A DNA stretch of 64,000 bases from Candidatus Berkelbacteria bacterium RIFCSPLOWO2_01_FULL_50_28. Its GTDB lineage: Bacteria; Patescibacteria; UBA1384; 2-12-FULL-50-11. The stretch is from positions 209,096 to 273,095 of the forward strand of contig MEZX01000002.1 in the NCBI GenBank assembly GCA_001774395.1. The letters are read 5' to 3'. The notes under the pieces are model-generated. The model was not told where the DNA came from. It did not search any database and was given only the letters and a program-made list of their open reading frames with translations. This document shows positions 8,296 to 15,761 of this stretch, in pieces (within the stretch, counting starts at the first letter, position 1; the number at the start of each line of letters is the position of its first letter). The translations under genes and the position numbers were made by a program.

Positions 8296-8344
8296 AAAAT
8301 TCGCCTCCCTTCCGGAAGGTTCGCGGAGCGAATCGGCGAATTTT
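8296..8344. repeat. Branched palindromic element upstream of tRNA-Gln
   Basis: The outer arms AAAATTCGCC and GGCGAATTTT pair perfectly over 10 bases and enclose two smaller hairpins: CCTT-CCGG-AAGG, and TTCGC/GCGAA around GGA. It would form a three-way junction in RNA or a cruciform in DNA. It could be a terminator for gltX, but it lacks a proper T tract; a REP-like element is the alternative. Confidence 0.6.
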
Positions 8345-8394
8345 CGGTATCTATGGTGACTCGAGAGGTGAGTTTTGATAAACTATCGAAGTAT

Positions 8395-8465
8395 TCCGGG
8401 ATCGTATAGTGGTAGTACGCTAGGTTCTGGTCCTAGTAACCTTGGTTCGAATCCAAGTCCCGGAG
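8395..8465 (+). tRNA. tRNA-Gln (anticodon CTG)
   Basis: Acceptor TCCGGGA pairs with TCCCGGA. D-arm GTAT/GTAC, anticodon stem CTAGG/CCTAG with loop TTCTGGT (anticodon CTG), and T-arm CTTGG-TTCGAAT-CCAAG. The discriminator base is G and the 3' CCA is not encoded in full. The last 14 bases of the gene and the next six are duplicated 64 bases downstream. Confidence 0.93.
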
Positions 8466-8535
8466 CAATGAGAAAAAACGAAGAGCGGAGGGGCGAGGAT
8501 TACCCGTAGGGGTATTCCAAGTCCCGGAGCAATGA
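8452..8535 (+). repeat. Direct repeat of tRNA-Gln 3' end
   Basis: A 20-base sequence covering the tRNA 3' end (8452-8471, AAGTCCCGGAGCAATG is its core) recurs exactly at 8516-8535. The second copy supplies the GGAG and ATG of the following Nudix gene. Such 3'-end copies are the usual trace of integration at a tRNA gene, though only 44 bases lie between them. Confidence 0.75.
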
Positions 8536-8963
8536 CAAGTACAGATAAAGATACGTATTTCGTGGCGGTGAAGCTTTTTTTGCGACAGGGTGATCAGCTG
8601 CTCATCACTCACGATATCTTCGGTTCTTGGGATCTGCCGGGCGGGCGACTAAAACCTGACGAATTTCACAAGCCACTTTCGGATGTTGTGAAGCGTAAAA
8701 TGGACGAGGAGCTTGGCTCGGATGTCAGTTACGTAGTCGGTGAGCCTCTGGTCTTCTTTAGGGTTGAGCGGCAAGAACGGGGACGGGCGGTCAGGATATT
8801 TGCGATTGGTTACGAAGCTACCTACGAAGGCGGTAAGATTTCCTTGGGCAAGCATCACGATCAGATGAAATGGGTTGATGTTGAAATCTTTAAGCCCGAA
8901 GATTACTTCAAGGGTGGCTGGTTGCTCGGTGTTCAGGAGTACCTGGAGAAAGTTCGAGCCTAA
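8532..8963 (+). CDS. Nudix hydrolase
   Basis: 143-residue single-domain Nudix protein that would hydrolyse a nucleoside diphosphate linked to another group. The fold signature is FGSWDLPGGRLKPDE, followed by the Nudix box ending VKRKMDEELG. The first Glu of the canonical REUXEEXG is Lys here, while the metal-binding EE pair is kept. GGAG five to six bases before the ATG at 8532 supports the start. Both the Shine-Dalgarno and the ATG come from the duplicated tRNA-Gln 3' end. Substrate unknown. Confidence 0.85.
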   Translation: MTSTDKDTYFVAVKLFLRQGDQLLITHDIFGSWDLPGGRLKPDEFHKPLSDVVKRKMDEELGSDVSYVVGEPLVFFRVERQERGRAVRIFAIGYEATYEGGKISLGKHHDQMKWVDVEIFKPEDYFKGGWLLGVQEYLEKVRA

Positions 8964-9056
8964 CACTCCCGGTGTTCTTCCCCGGCAGCAAATTAAACCC
9001 ACCTGGCGGTTTCCACCTATTTCAAGTTGGCACGAGCGTACAAATCAAGAACATCT

Positions 9057-9082
9057 CTAAAAACCGCAACAGCGGTTTTTAG
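9057..9082. terminator. Bidirectional rho-independent terminator
   Basis: Perfect 11-base stem CTAAAAACCGC / GCGGTTTTTAG around AACA. A and T runs in the stem suit termination from both sides. It lies between the converging Nudix gene (+) and the radical SAM gene (-). Confidence 0.75.
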
Positions 9083-9097
9083 GTTGAGAGGAGGTTG

Positions 9098-9988
9098 TCA
9101 GCCAAGCCTCAAATGCTGCCACTGCGGACTGACTCTGCCTCCGGGGAAGTGGCTTTGATCAAGCACGCTGCCCGATAGTGCATCGTGCCCGCGTGTGATC
9201 GGATAGTCTGCTGAAACTCGACCGTTGGCGTAAAGATTGACGCTCTCTACTTCAACATAATGAACATCCCAGTAGGTAACCTCCATCTGTCCCCACAAGT
9301 AGACCGGCATGCCGTAGATGCGTTTCACTTCGACGGCACTTTTGGCAAGCGGGTCGCCCAGATGTGGCTGACCGTACGGTTCACGCAAGTTTGTCCGTTT
9401 AATGCCAAGGTCGCTCAACCGATCAAGAGTTTTTGCCAAGTCATTATCTGCCAGGTTCTCTGGTCCGAGCACGATGTTGATCTTAACACTCTGCATGTGG
9501 CTGGAATTGGCCAATATTTCCTCGAGGCGAGGAGTGACACCCTGCCCCATCATTTCCTCATAGATCGCCTCGTCAAATGAGGGGATTGAGATACTTGCTT
9601 TGTCAAAGAGCTTCCAGTCGTCGAGATGGTTAAGCGCCACAACACCGTTGGTTCGCACCCCGAGTACGAGTTCGGGGATGGCGGTTCGCAGTAGCGCGTT
9701 AAGCTTGCCGATATTCTGGCAGAGCAGCGGGTCAGTGTTCGAACCGGTGAGATTTATTTCGTGGATGTTGTGGTTCAGACACTCATCAACAAACTTCCAG
9801 ATTCCTCTTAGCGGCCAGCTGGAGAGGTTGTCAAGTGGATCGAGAGCCATCATATGCTGTCCGATGCAGAAGTAGCAGCTGCGATTGCACGGCCCTGAAA
9901 AGTGAATGTTTCCAAACCAGTGGGTAAAGTTCTTGTCCGAGTTAAGGCAGCCCATAATTCTCCTTGTAAAAGTGCTTCGTGTTACCAT
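9098..9988 (-). CDS. Radical SAM protein, MoaA-like
   Basis: 296-residue radical SAM enzyme. The FeS motif is CNRSCYFC (CxxxCxxC) near residue 34, followed by a typical partial TIM barrel (INLTGSNTDPLL, LGVRTNGV, INIVLGP). No SPASM-type C-terminal cysteine cluster is seen, and the end (YANGRVSADYP) resembles a small beta appendage. Substrate unknown. It lies downstream of an NrtR-like regulator gene and carries a matching 21-base palindrome 13 bases before its ATG, so it is probably controlled by that regulator. Confidence 0.88.
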   Translation of the reverse strand: MVTRSTFTRRIMGCLNSDKNFTHWFGNIHFSGPCNRSCYFCIGQHMMALDPLDNLSSWPLRGIWKFVDECLNHNIHEINLTGSNTDPLLCQNIGKLNALLRTAIPELVLGVRTNGVVALNHLDDWKLFDKASISIPSFDEAIYEEMMGQGVTPRLEEILANSSHMQSVKINIVLGPENLADNDLAKTLDRLSDLGIKRTNLREPYGQPHLGDPLAKSAVEVKRIYGMPVYLWGQMEVTYWDVHYVEVESVNLYANGRVSADYPITRGHDALSGSVLDQSHFPGGRVSPQWQHLRLG

Positions 9989-10001
9989 TGTGCCAATTCC
10001 A

Positions 10002-10022
10002 TAAGTGTAGTTAGCACACTAA
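10002..10022 (-). promoter_or_regulatory. Operator-like palindrome upstream of radical SAM gene
   Basis: 21 bases with arms TAAGTGT and ACACTAA around a 7-base centre containing GTTAG. It has the same arms and spacing as the palindrome before the NrtR-like gene. A TATAAT-like box on the minus strand at 10036-10041 would place it just downstream of the transcription start. Confidence 0.65.
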
Positions 10023-10036
10023 GTAACGCGAAAAAA

Positions 10037-10696
10037 TTATAGTGTTATCATCGTCTTTTGTCTTACTCGGTACAGTCGGGCTGGACGGTGGGCGCCTTCA
10101 GTGTCGAAAAGCTTTGTCGACTCAAGTATGTTCATCGTCTCGATATGTTTGCGGAAATTCCGCTTATCTAACTTCTTGTTTAGAACCGCTTCATAGACAG
10201 CCTGCAGCTCGCTAAGGCGAAACTCATCGGGGAGAAAGGCGTGGGCGATACCTGTGTATTCAAGTTTTGCTCGCAGTCGTTTAATGGCATAATTTACGAT
10301 CACACGGTGGTCGAATGCAAGCTCGGGCAATTTATTTATCCCAAACCACTTCGCCTCAGATACATCAGTGTCGGCTCGAAGTTGGAGCTTGTAACTAGGG
10401 GTAAGTGCATAGTAGGCGACGGTAATAACCCGCTCACGTGGGTCGCGCTTAGGGTCACCGAAGGTGTAGAGCTGTTCAAGGAAGACCTCTTTAATACCAG
10501 CCTCCTCTTTCAATTCACGTTTTGCCGCAGTCTCCAGCGTTTCGGTTTCCTTCACAAAACCCCCCGGAATGGCCCAAATCCCCTTAAAAGGTTCAATATC
10601 TCTTCGGACGAGTGCTATTTTTAGCTCGTTGTTAATTAGTGAAAAAACCAGTACATCAACGGTTACAGCCGGGTGTGGGTAGTTCGCAGTAGACAT
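10037..10696 (-). CDS. NrtR-like Nudix-domain transcriptional regulator
   Basis: 219 residues with a Nudix domain (about 1-140) and a C-terminal winged-helix region (about 145-215), the architecture of NrtR/ADP-ribose-sensing repressors. The Nudix box is intact (GFVKETETLETAAKREL then KEEAG), so hydrolysis is possible. The Nudix half has LVRRDIEPFKGIWAIPGGF; the C-terminal half includes FRLSELQAVYEAVLNKKLDK. Its promoter carries a near-perfect palindrome over the -10 box, implying autorepression. Known NrtR proteins control NAD or sugar genes, but no NAD gene is seen here; the adjacent radical SAM gene is the likely partner. Confidence 0.85.
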   Translation of the reverse strand: MSTANYPHPAVTVDVLVFSLINNELKIALVRRDIEPFKGIWAIPGGFVKETETLETAAKRELKEEAGIKEVFLEQLYTFGDPKRDPRERVITVAYYALTPSYKLQLRADTDVSEAKWFGINKLPELAFDHRVIVNYAIKRLRAKLEYTGIAHAFLPDEFRLSELQAVYEAVLNKKLDKRNFRKHIETMNILESTKLFDTEGAHRPARLYRVRQKTMITL

Positions 10697-10697
10697 C

Positions 10698-10734
10698 TTA
10701 GTGTTATTAATACACTAATTACTGAACGTGTCAA
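10698..10734 (-). promoter_or_regulatory. Promoter and operator of NrtR-like gene
   Basis: On the minus strand, TTGACA (10729-10734) is followed 16-17 bases on by TATTAAT. Arms TTAGTGT and ACACTAA with a 7-base spacer (10698-10718) cover the -10 box. The palindrome ends one base from the ATG, so the mRNA is nearly leaderless and a bound repressor would block polymerase. Confidence 0.7.
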
Positions 10735-10916
10735 GGCCTGAAATCTCCTGTCTCTCTAGACTTTGACGATGTCACCCGGTTCCATTCGTTTCGCTTCAAT
10801 CCAGCCATCGGAAATATTCCGTCGGCTCTTACTCGCGTCCTTCCCCGGTTGCTATCTTGACTCGACGGACAGATTATTGTAGAGTTTGCTTTATCTCTGA
10901 TGGGAGGAGAAACGGC

Positions 10917-11072
10917 ATGAAGAAATGTCAAGTGCGAGCTCTAAGTGAGTCCGCGCGCCTCAAGGCCATGGGCATCACAATGTCCAAGACCAAGGGCAAA
11001 AGAGGTAAGAGAAATCGGAGGGTGAGAGAGCAGGATCGAGCCTACCGCAATTCACGTGGTTCACGTTGGTAG
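10917..11072 (+). CDS. Small basic protein, 51 aa
   Basis: Unrecognised Lys/Arg-rich peptide beginning MKKCQVRALSESARLKAMG, with a strongly basic centre (KTKGKRGKRNRRVRE). GGGAGGAG seven bases before the ATG at 10917 is a strong ribosome site and rules out the longer upstream reading. A stable hairpin with a T-rich tail follows, giving a complete small transcription unit. The charge suggests nucleic-acid or ribosome binding; that is inference only. Confidence 0.6.
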   Translation: MKKCQVRALSESARLKAMGITMSKTKGKRGKRNRRVREQDRAYRNSRGSRW

Positions 11073-11113
11073 CTCTGATCGACATCGAGGTGTGACAACT
11101 GAGCCGCTGCCCC

Positions 11114-11146
11114 AGGCCTGCCGGAGAACCCGGTGGGCCTCTTCTT
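11114..11146 (+). terminator. Rho-independent terminator after small basic gene
   Basis: Stem AGGCCTGCCGG / CCGGTGGGCCT (11 pairs with two G-T) followed by CTTCTT. Confidence 0.6.
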
Positions 11147-11283
11147 AATAGCCGAACTCTAACTATACCTGCGGCGGTAAATATCGTTACTGCAAATAAC
11201 TATGATTGTCCGGTAGCTCAGATGCTTGATCCTCTGAACCGACACTGATATAGTTACGCGGTATTCTACGGGGAGGGTTTCAT

Positions 11284-11964
11284 ATGGACATTATCATCCT
11301 TGCCGGGGCCGATAAGGCTACCGAGCGAAAGACCAAGTCGGGACACAGCTACCGCGATGCCGCGATCATCGCTGTTTCCAAGATCAACGCCAACCGAACG
11401 GTGGTCGTGACAAAGTGGACTCTTGGAGCGCTGGGCGGCGGCAACGTAGTCGCTACTCATGGCGGGTCAAGCCTGGCAGAGAGCCTGGGTAACGGCCTGA
11501 AGCAATGTACGACAGCAGACTGGGTACTGATCGTCGCGGCCGACTTGCCCCACATCAACGCGACAGCGGTGGAGGACTTCCTCCAAAAGGTCGAACGAGC
11601 CTCAAGCACGAACAGCAACTCGGACGTCTTTGTTGGATATGCTTCGATGGAAGACTGTAGACGCCTCAACCACACCAGCCACCGTTCGATCATTCTGGAC
11701 GGGGCGGCGGTCAAGCTAGCCAGCGTTTTTCTGGTCCGTCCGCAGGTTCTGATAGACCAGAGCGGGGTGATCGGCAAACTCATCGCTAAGCGCAAAAGCG
11801 TCCTGGCCATCGGCCTGAAGCTGCTCGGGTTCAAGACAGCCCTGAAGCTCTTGAGACAGGGGGCCTTCAAGCTCTCAGAGCTGGAAGCGGCACTGGCAAA
11901 GAAGAAAGTCATGGCCAAGGGCATTAGAGTCCAGGCCGAGTTAGCGGTCGACGATGACACCTAG
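11284..11964 (+). CDS. MobA-like NTP transferase family protein
   Basis: 226 residues with the look of a nucleotidyltransferase of the GT-A type. The N-terminus MDIIILAGADKATERK replaces the usual LAGGxSxRxG glycine-rich loop, and WVLIVAADLPHINATAVEDF provides the conserved Asp of the DLP motif. The C-terminal part (about 160-225) is helical and basic. GGGGAGGG is placed well before the ATG at 11284. Substrate unknown; the degenerate nucleotide loop leaves activity open. It stands alone. Confidence 0.7.
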   Translation: MDIIILAGADKATERKTKSGHSYRDAAIIAVSKINANRTVVVTKWTLGALGGGNVVATHGGSSLAESLGNGLKQCTTADWVLIVAADLPHINATAVEDFLQKVERASSTNSNSDVFVGYASMEDCRRLNHTSHRSIILDGAAVKLASVFLVRPQVLIDQSGVIGKLIAKRKSVLAIGLKLLGFKTALKLLRQGAFKLSELEAALAKKKVMAKGIRVQAELAVDDDT

Positions 11965-12101
11965 GGGTCGTCACGGGGGGCTTCTCTACGGGTCGTCAGG
12001 AAATCTGGCGACCTCTTTAATAGTGGATACCACCTCTCCGGCAGCAATTTTCAGGTTACTTTTCTCATCTCCACGCACTTCCGGTATTCTGAAATTGAGT
12101 A

Positions 12102-14789
12102 ATGGAAAATTTCTGGGCTGTTCCCAAGACAGCCGTTCTTAAAGAGCTCCAGACGGACGAAATACACGGCTTGAGTTCGCGTGAAGCTCGCTCGCGGCTG
12201 ACCAAACACGGATTCAACGAGCTAGCCATCAAAGAGCGCGACACAACCGCGGCCGTTTTGGGACGTCAGTTTGCCAGCCCGCTCGTGGCAATACTGCTCG
12301 TGGCGCTTATATTGAGCCTGTCACAGCAACACGTCACTGACGCCATAATCATTGCGATGGTGGTGATGATAAATGCCCTGATCGGTTTTTTCGAGGAGGA
12401 TCGGGCTCAAGACGTTATTGCCAAGCTACGGCAGATCCTAGCCCCTCATGCCAGAATAATTCGCGACTCAACTGAGGAGAAGATTGGGGCACGACTATTG
12501 GTAGTGGGAGACATCATTAAGCTTGAGGCGGGCGATCGCGTTCCGGCTGACGTTCGAATTATTGGCGGCAGAAACCTACGGGTAAACCAAGCTTCCTTAA
12601 CGGGCGAGGCGGTGCCAGAGTTTAAACGCGATACTGTGCTGGCCGAGAAGACACCGTTGGCCGACCGTGACAATATGGCGTTTTTGGGTAGCCTCGTTGT
12701 AAGCGGGGCGGCGCTCTGTGTGGTAACGGCTACAGGAATTGGTAGTGAGGTGGGCAAGATTACCCGAGAGGTTGTCCAGGTTCGTCGTACGCAGAGCGAT
12801 ATTACCCGCAAGCTGAATTATTGGGCTCGTCTCATTGGCATTGTTTCGGTCCTACTCTCTGCTCTTGCTCTCTTGGTTGGTTTGGGTCGAGGCATCCCTC
12901 TGATCGAAATGCTCAAAACTTCAATTTCACTACTCGTTTCTTTGGTGCCCGAGGGGTTACCGATTGCACTAACGGTTACATTGTCGGTCAGCCTGCGGCG
13001 GGTTTTTCGCTCCCGAGCGGTGCTACGTAAACTTAGTTCAGCCGAAACGTTGGGAAGCGTGACAATAATTTGTGTTGATAAAACTGGAACACTTACCGAA
13101 GGGATGATGGTCGCAGAGCGTCTTATTACAGGGGCAAAAGAGTATCTTGTGACGGGTCGAGGGCTCTCTCTTAGCGGCTCGTTCGTAAGTGAAGGGGAGA
13201 AGGTTGACGTCGCTAAGACGCCGGCCTTGAGACTACTACTAGAGCTAGCCTCGCTCTCCACTACTTCAACGATAAATAAACGAGACCTGCACAGCGATCG
13301 AGCCCGAGAGTTATCCGATCCAACCGAGACGGCGCTGGCCGTGGTGGCGGCAAAGGCGGGCCTTTATGCCTTTGAACAAAACGAAGAGCACCCAGAGGTA
13401 ATAGAAGTGCCGTTCGACCAGCTGTTGCGATACTCGGTGTCTGTTCACAAAATGGACGGCAAAAATCGTTACATCGTAAAGGGCTCGCCAGAGCGGATCA
13501 TAAAGCTAGCTACTAAACAGCTAACCTCGACGATGTCTGAGGTAAGACTTGACCGTCAAAGCCGGGAAAAATTGGAACATATTGCCGAGTCCTACGCCGA
13601 GACTGGCTACCGGGTGGTGGCGCTAGGTTTTGTCGATAAACGGTCGGTCGAGTCCCAGCGACCGGAAAAAGTGGACGATCTAACGTTCGTTGGCCTGTTT
13701 CTGCTAAGTGATGCCATTCGTTCAACGGTTCCCCAAGCAATCGTGGAAGCCCAGGAGGCGGGTTTGAAGGTTATGATGATTACTGGTGATCATCTACTAA
13801 CGGCCGAACACATCGGCGCCCAATTGGGCTTAATTAATGGTGGAAAAGTAATGCATGCGGACGAGATTAGCGGTTGCGATATGGCCGATGTGAGCATTAT
13901 CGCCCGCGCCACTCCGTCGTCGAAACTGCTTATTGTTGAAAAACTGCAACGGCGAGGCGAGATTGTGGCGATGACTGGGGACGGCGTTAACGACGCTCCG
14001 GCTTTGAAGAAGGCCGATATCGGTATTGCGATGGGACTGCACGGGACTGACGTGGCGATTGAAGCAGCCGATATGGTGTTGTTGGATAACAACTTCGCAT
14101 CCATAACCGCTGCTGTCAAAGAAGGCAGGCTGATCTGGAACAATCTGCGCAAGATTATTTTTCATCTTACCTCAACCAGCTTTGGCGAAGTGGCAATTAT
14201 TATTCTAGCCTTGATGTTCGGCTGGCCGCTGCCGCTTATGGCCGTGCAAATTCTTTGGCTCAACCTAGTTACGGACGGCGCAACCTCCATGGCCTTAACG
14301 ATTGAGCCGGCGGAGACCGATTTGATGCACCAGCGGCCCCGATCACCCGAAGCCAAAATTATCGACTCGGGGATGCTATTTAGAATGATCTTGGTATCCT
14401 TGGCGATGGCTGGCGTCTCGCTTTGGCTATATTGGGCGTCTCTGCCAAGTGGGGTCGAGTACGCCCGCAGTACCGTACTAACATTCATGGTTTTTGCCCA
14501 AGTATTTAACTTATTCAATGCCCGTTCGGAAACTCGCTCGGTTTTCATATTGAAGTTTGGCCAAAATCACCTGTTGATTTGGCTAAGCCTGCTCTCGATC
14601 GTCCTTCAGTTCATCGCGATCTACTTCCAGCCACTTAGCCAGGCGCTGGGGCTAGTGCCGTTGACGTGGCAAACAGTGGGCACAGCTGCCCTCCTAGCCA
14701 GTTCGATCCTCTGGGTGGATGAAGTGCGCAAGTTAACTCGGCGTCTGTTACTGGTGTGGGCGAGGCTACAAAACACTTTTACGGCGTGA
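12102..14789 (+). CDS. Cation-transporting P-type ATPase (P2, Ca2+-type)
   Basis: 895-residue membrane pump. Domains in order: N-terminal cation-ATPase domain (about 1-70), TM pair, actuator with LTGEAVPEF, TM pair with LVSLVPEGLPIALTVT (the PEGLP metal-site motif of Ca2+/Na+ pumps), phosphorylation motif ICVDKTGTLTEG with Asp326, nucleotide domain with YIVKGSPERI, hinge MTGDGVNDAPALKKADIG, then C-terminal TM segments with LWLNLVTDGATS. This matches P2A/P2B pumps that export Ca2+ or, in some bacteria, Mn2+ or Na+. A response-regulator gene starts 17 bases downstream. Confidence 0.93.
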   Translation: MENFWAVPKTAVLKELQTDEIHGLSSREARSRLTKHGFNELAIKERDTTAAVLGRQFASPLVAILLVALILSLSQQHVTDAIIIAMVVMINALIGFFEEDRAQDVIAKLRQILAPHARIIRDSTEEKIGARLLVVGDIIKLEAGDRVPADVRIIGGRNLRVNQASLTGEAVPEFKRDTVLAEKTPLADRDNMAFLGSLVVSGAALCVVTATGIGSEVGKITREVVQVRRTQSDITRKLNYWARLIGIVSVLLSALALLVGLGRGIPLIEMLKTSISLLVSLVPEGLPIALTVTLSVSLRRVFRSRAVLRKLSSAETLGSVTIICVDKTGTLTEGMMVAERLITGAKEYLVTGRGLSLSGSFVSEGEKVDVAKTPALRLLLELASLSTTSTINKRDLHSDRARELSDPTETALAVVAAKAGLYAFEQNEEHPEVIEVPFDQLLRYSVSVHKMDGKNRYIVKGSPERIIKLATKQLTSTMSEVRLDRQSREKLEHIAESYAETGYRVVALGFVDKRSVESQRPEKVDDLTFVGLFLLSDAIRSTVPQAIVEAQEAGLKVMMITGDHLLTAEHIGAQLGLINGGKVMHADEISGCDMADVSIIARATPSSKLLIVEKLQRRGEIVAMTGDGVNDAPALKKADIGIAMGLHGTDVAIEAADMVLLDNNFASITAAVKEGRLIWNNLRKIIFHLTSTSFGEVAIIILALMFGWPLPLMAVQILWLNLVTDGATSMALTIEPAETDLMHQRPRSPEAKIIDSGMLFRMILVSLAMAGVSLWLYWASLPSGVEYARSTVLTFMVFAQVFNLFNARSETRSVFILKFGQNHLLIWLSLLSIVLQFIAIYFQPLSQALGLVPLTWQTVGTAALLASSILWVDEVRKLTRRLLLVWARLQNTFTA

Positions 14790-14806
14790 AGGGGTACAAT
14801 TGGGCT

Positions 14807-15184
14807 ATGAGTAGCCACACGGTGTTGATAGTTGAAGACAACGAAGAATTGCGCCATCTCTACAAGGAGGAGTTTAGCCATAATAACTTTGAAGTCTTGG
14901 AAGCCGAGGACGGTGATGTTGCCGTTACTAGCGCTGTAACAAACGCGCCCGACGCGATTATTCTTGACTTGATGCTACCGCGCCAAGGGGGCATTAGAGT
15001 TTTGCGGGTGTTGCGGACGCTGCCAGAGACAAAACATCTGCCGATTGTTATCCTGACCGCACTGCCCAATCCAGAGTACAGAGAGCAGACTATCGATAAG
15101 GTTCAGGGGTACTTTCTTAAAACTGAAATTCGACCAAAAGATTTAGTTGCCAAAATACGCGAGATTATCGACGAGCGGCAGTAA
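14807..15184 (+). CDS. Single-domain response regulator
   Basis: 126-residue CheY-like receiver with no output domain. Acidic pocket E10-D11, phospho-acceptor Asp54 in AIILDLMLP, the conserved Thr in VILTALP, and Lys in GYFLKTE. The ATG at 14807 begins right at the fold (MSSHTVLIVEDNEELR). It follows the P-type ATPase gene by 17 bases. TACAAT at 14795-14800 could be a -10 box. No kinase gene adjoins it; the nearest is about 34 kb away. Confidence 0.92.
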   Translation: MSSHTVLIVEDNEELRHLYKEEFSHNNFEVLEAEDGDVAVTSAVTNAPDAIILDLMLPRQGGIRVLRVLRTLPETKHLPIVILTALPNPEYREQTIDKVQGYFLKTEIRPKDLVAKIREIIDERQ

Positions 15185-15260
15185 GCTGCCTTGTCGTAAT
15201 TCTCCTTCGTCGAATTATCGACGCACGAGCCGAGATATAGTAGAATTACAGAAGTATTTG

Positions 15261-15334
15261 GGTCTCGTCGTCTAGTGGCCAAGGACACCTGGTTCTCATC
15301 CAGGAGATCACGGGTTCGACTCCCGTCGAGACCG
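15261..15334 (+). tRNA. tRNA-Glu (anticodon CTC)
   Basis: Acceptor GGTCTCG/CGAGACC pairs fully. Anticodon stem CCTGG/CCAGG holds loop TTCTCAT (anticodon CTC), and the T-arm is ACGGG-TTCGACT-CCCGT. The 3' CCA is not fully encoded. TAGAAT about 15 bases upstream may be its -10 box. Confidence 0.93.
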
Positions 15335-15369
15335 CAATCACCTTGTTCTTTATATCGAGGCCAAATCTG

Positions 15370-15398
15370 TTGACTTTATATGATTTAGTTAGTACAGT
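15370..15398 (+). promoter_or_regulatory. Promoter-like site before third tRNA
   Basis: TTGACT, 17 bases, then TACAGT, about 50 bases before the tRNA at 15450. Confidence 0.5.
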
Positions 15399-15449
15399 CA
15401 CTTAGTATCATTAGTAGCTTAATTCGGAGACGGATCTATACCATAAGGT

Positions 15450-15524
15450 GCCCCGGTAGCTCAGTGGTAGAGCGCTGCCTAGATAAGGGAGAGGCCAGGG
15501 GTTCGAATCCTTTCTGGGGCACCA
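15450..15524 (+). tRNA. tRNA-Ile-like (GAT), atypical anticodon arm
   Basis: Acceptor GCCCCGG/CTGGGGC, D-arm GCTC-AGTGGTA-GAGC, T-arm AGGGG-TTCGAAT-CCTTT and an encoded ACCA end form a complete 75-base tRNA. The anticodon stem CTGCC/GGGAG has a G-G mismatch, and the loop TAGATAA has A instead of U at position 33. Read at the standard position the anticodon is GAT (Ile). It may be a degenerate gene or carry an error; isotype is uncertain. Confidence 0.7.
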
Positions 15525-15574
15525 AGATTTCCCGGGCAAACCACGTTTGCCCATCCGTCCCTGTCTTAAGTTAG

Positions 15575-15603
15575 AAAGAGAGCCCAGTTGGGCTCTCTTT
15601 TGA
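15575..15603 (+). terminator. Rho-independent terminator after tRNA
   Basis: Perfect 12-base stem AAAGAGAGCCCA / TGGGCTCTCTTT followed by TTGA. It lies about 50 bases after the tRNA. Confidence 0.75.
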
Positions 15604-15610
15604 TAAAGCA

Positions 15611-15638
15611 ATGGAGGATGGTCGAAACCATCCTCCAT
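15611..15638. repeat. Perfect 12-bp hairpin
   Basis: ATGGAGGATGGT and ACCATCCTCCAT around CGAA. There is no T tract. It lies between the tRNA terminator and the tandem repeat. Confidence 0.8.
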
Positions 15639-15649
15639 GGGACGTGGCG

Positions 15650-15761
15650 CTATACACGACGGGATGAAATCCCGAGGGAACGTCGCGGTTGTCGCTTACC
15701 AGCGACTATACACGACGGGATGAAATCCCGAGGGAACGTCGCGGTTGTCGCTTACCAGCGA
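15650..15761. repeat. Tandem duplication of a 56-bp two-hairpin unit
   Basis: Two exact 56-base copies (15650-15705 and 15706-15761) plus the first bases of a third. Each holds CGGGAT-GAA-ATCCCG, and GTCGCT-TACC-AGCGAC forms across the unit end. The array abuts the stop codon of the radical SAM gene on the minus strand. Confidence 0.9.

Noticed and set aside
11208..11275. tRNA-like start GTCCGGTAGCTCAGA
   Set aside because: No T-loop, no pairing 3' acceptor and no anticodon arm follow, so it is not a tRNA.
15411..15638. 75-codon minus-strand frame over the third tRNA
   Set aside because: It is the common false frame antisense to a tRNA and terminator; no ribosome site.
15650..15761. CRISPR array
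   Set aside because: The two units are directly adjacent identical copies with no distinct spacers, and no cas genes are in the window.
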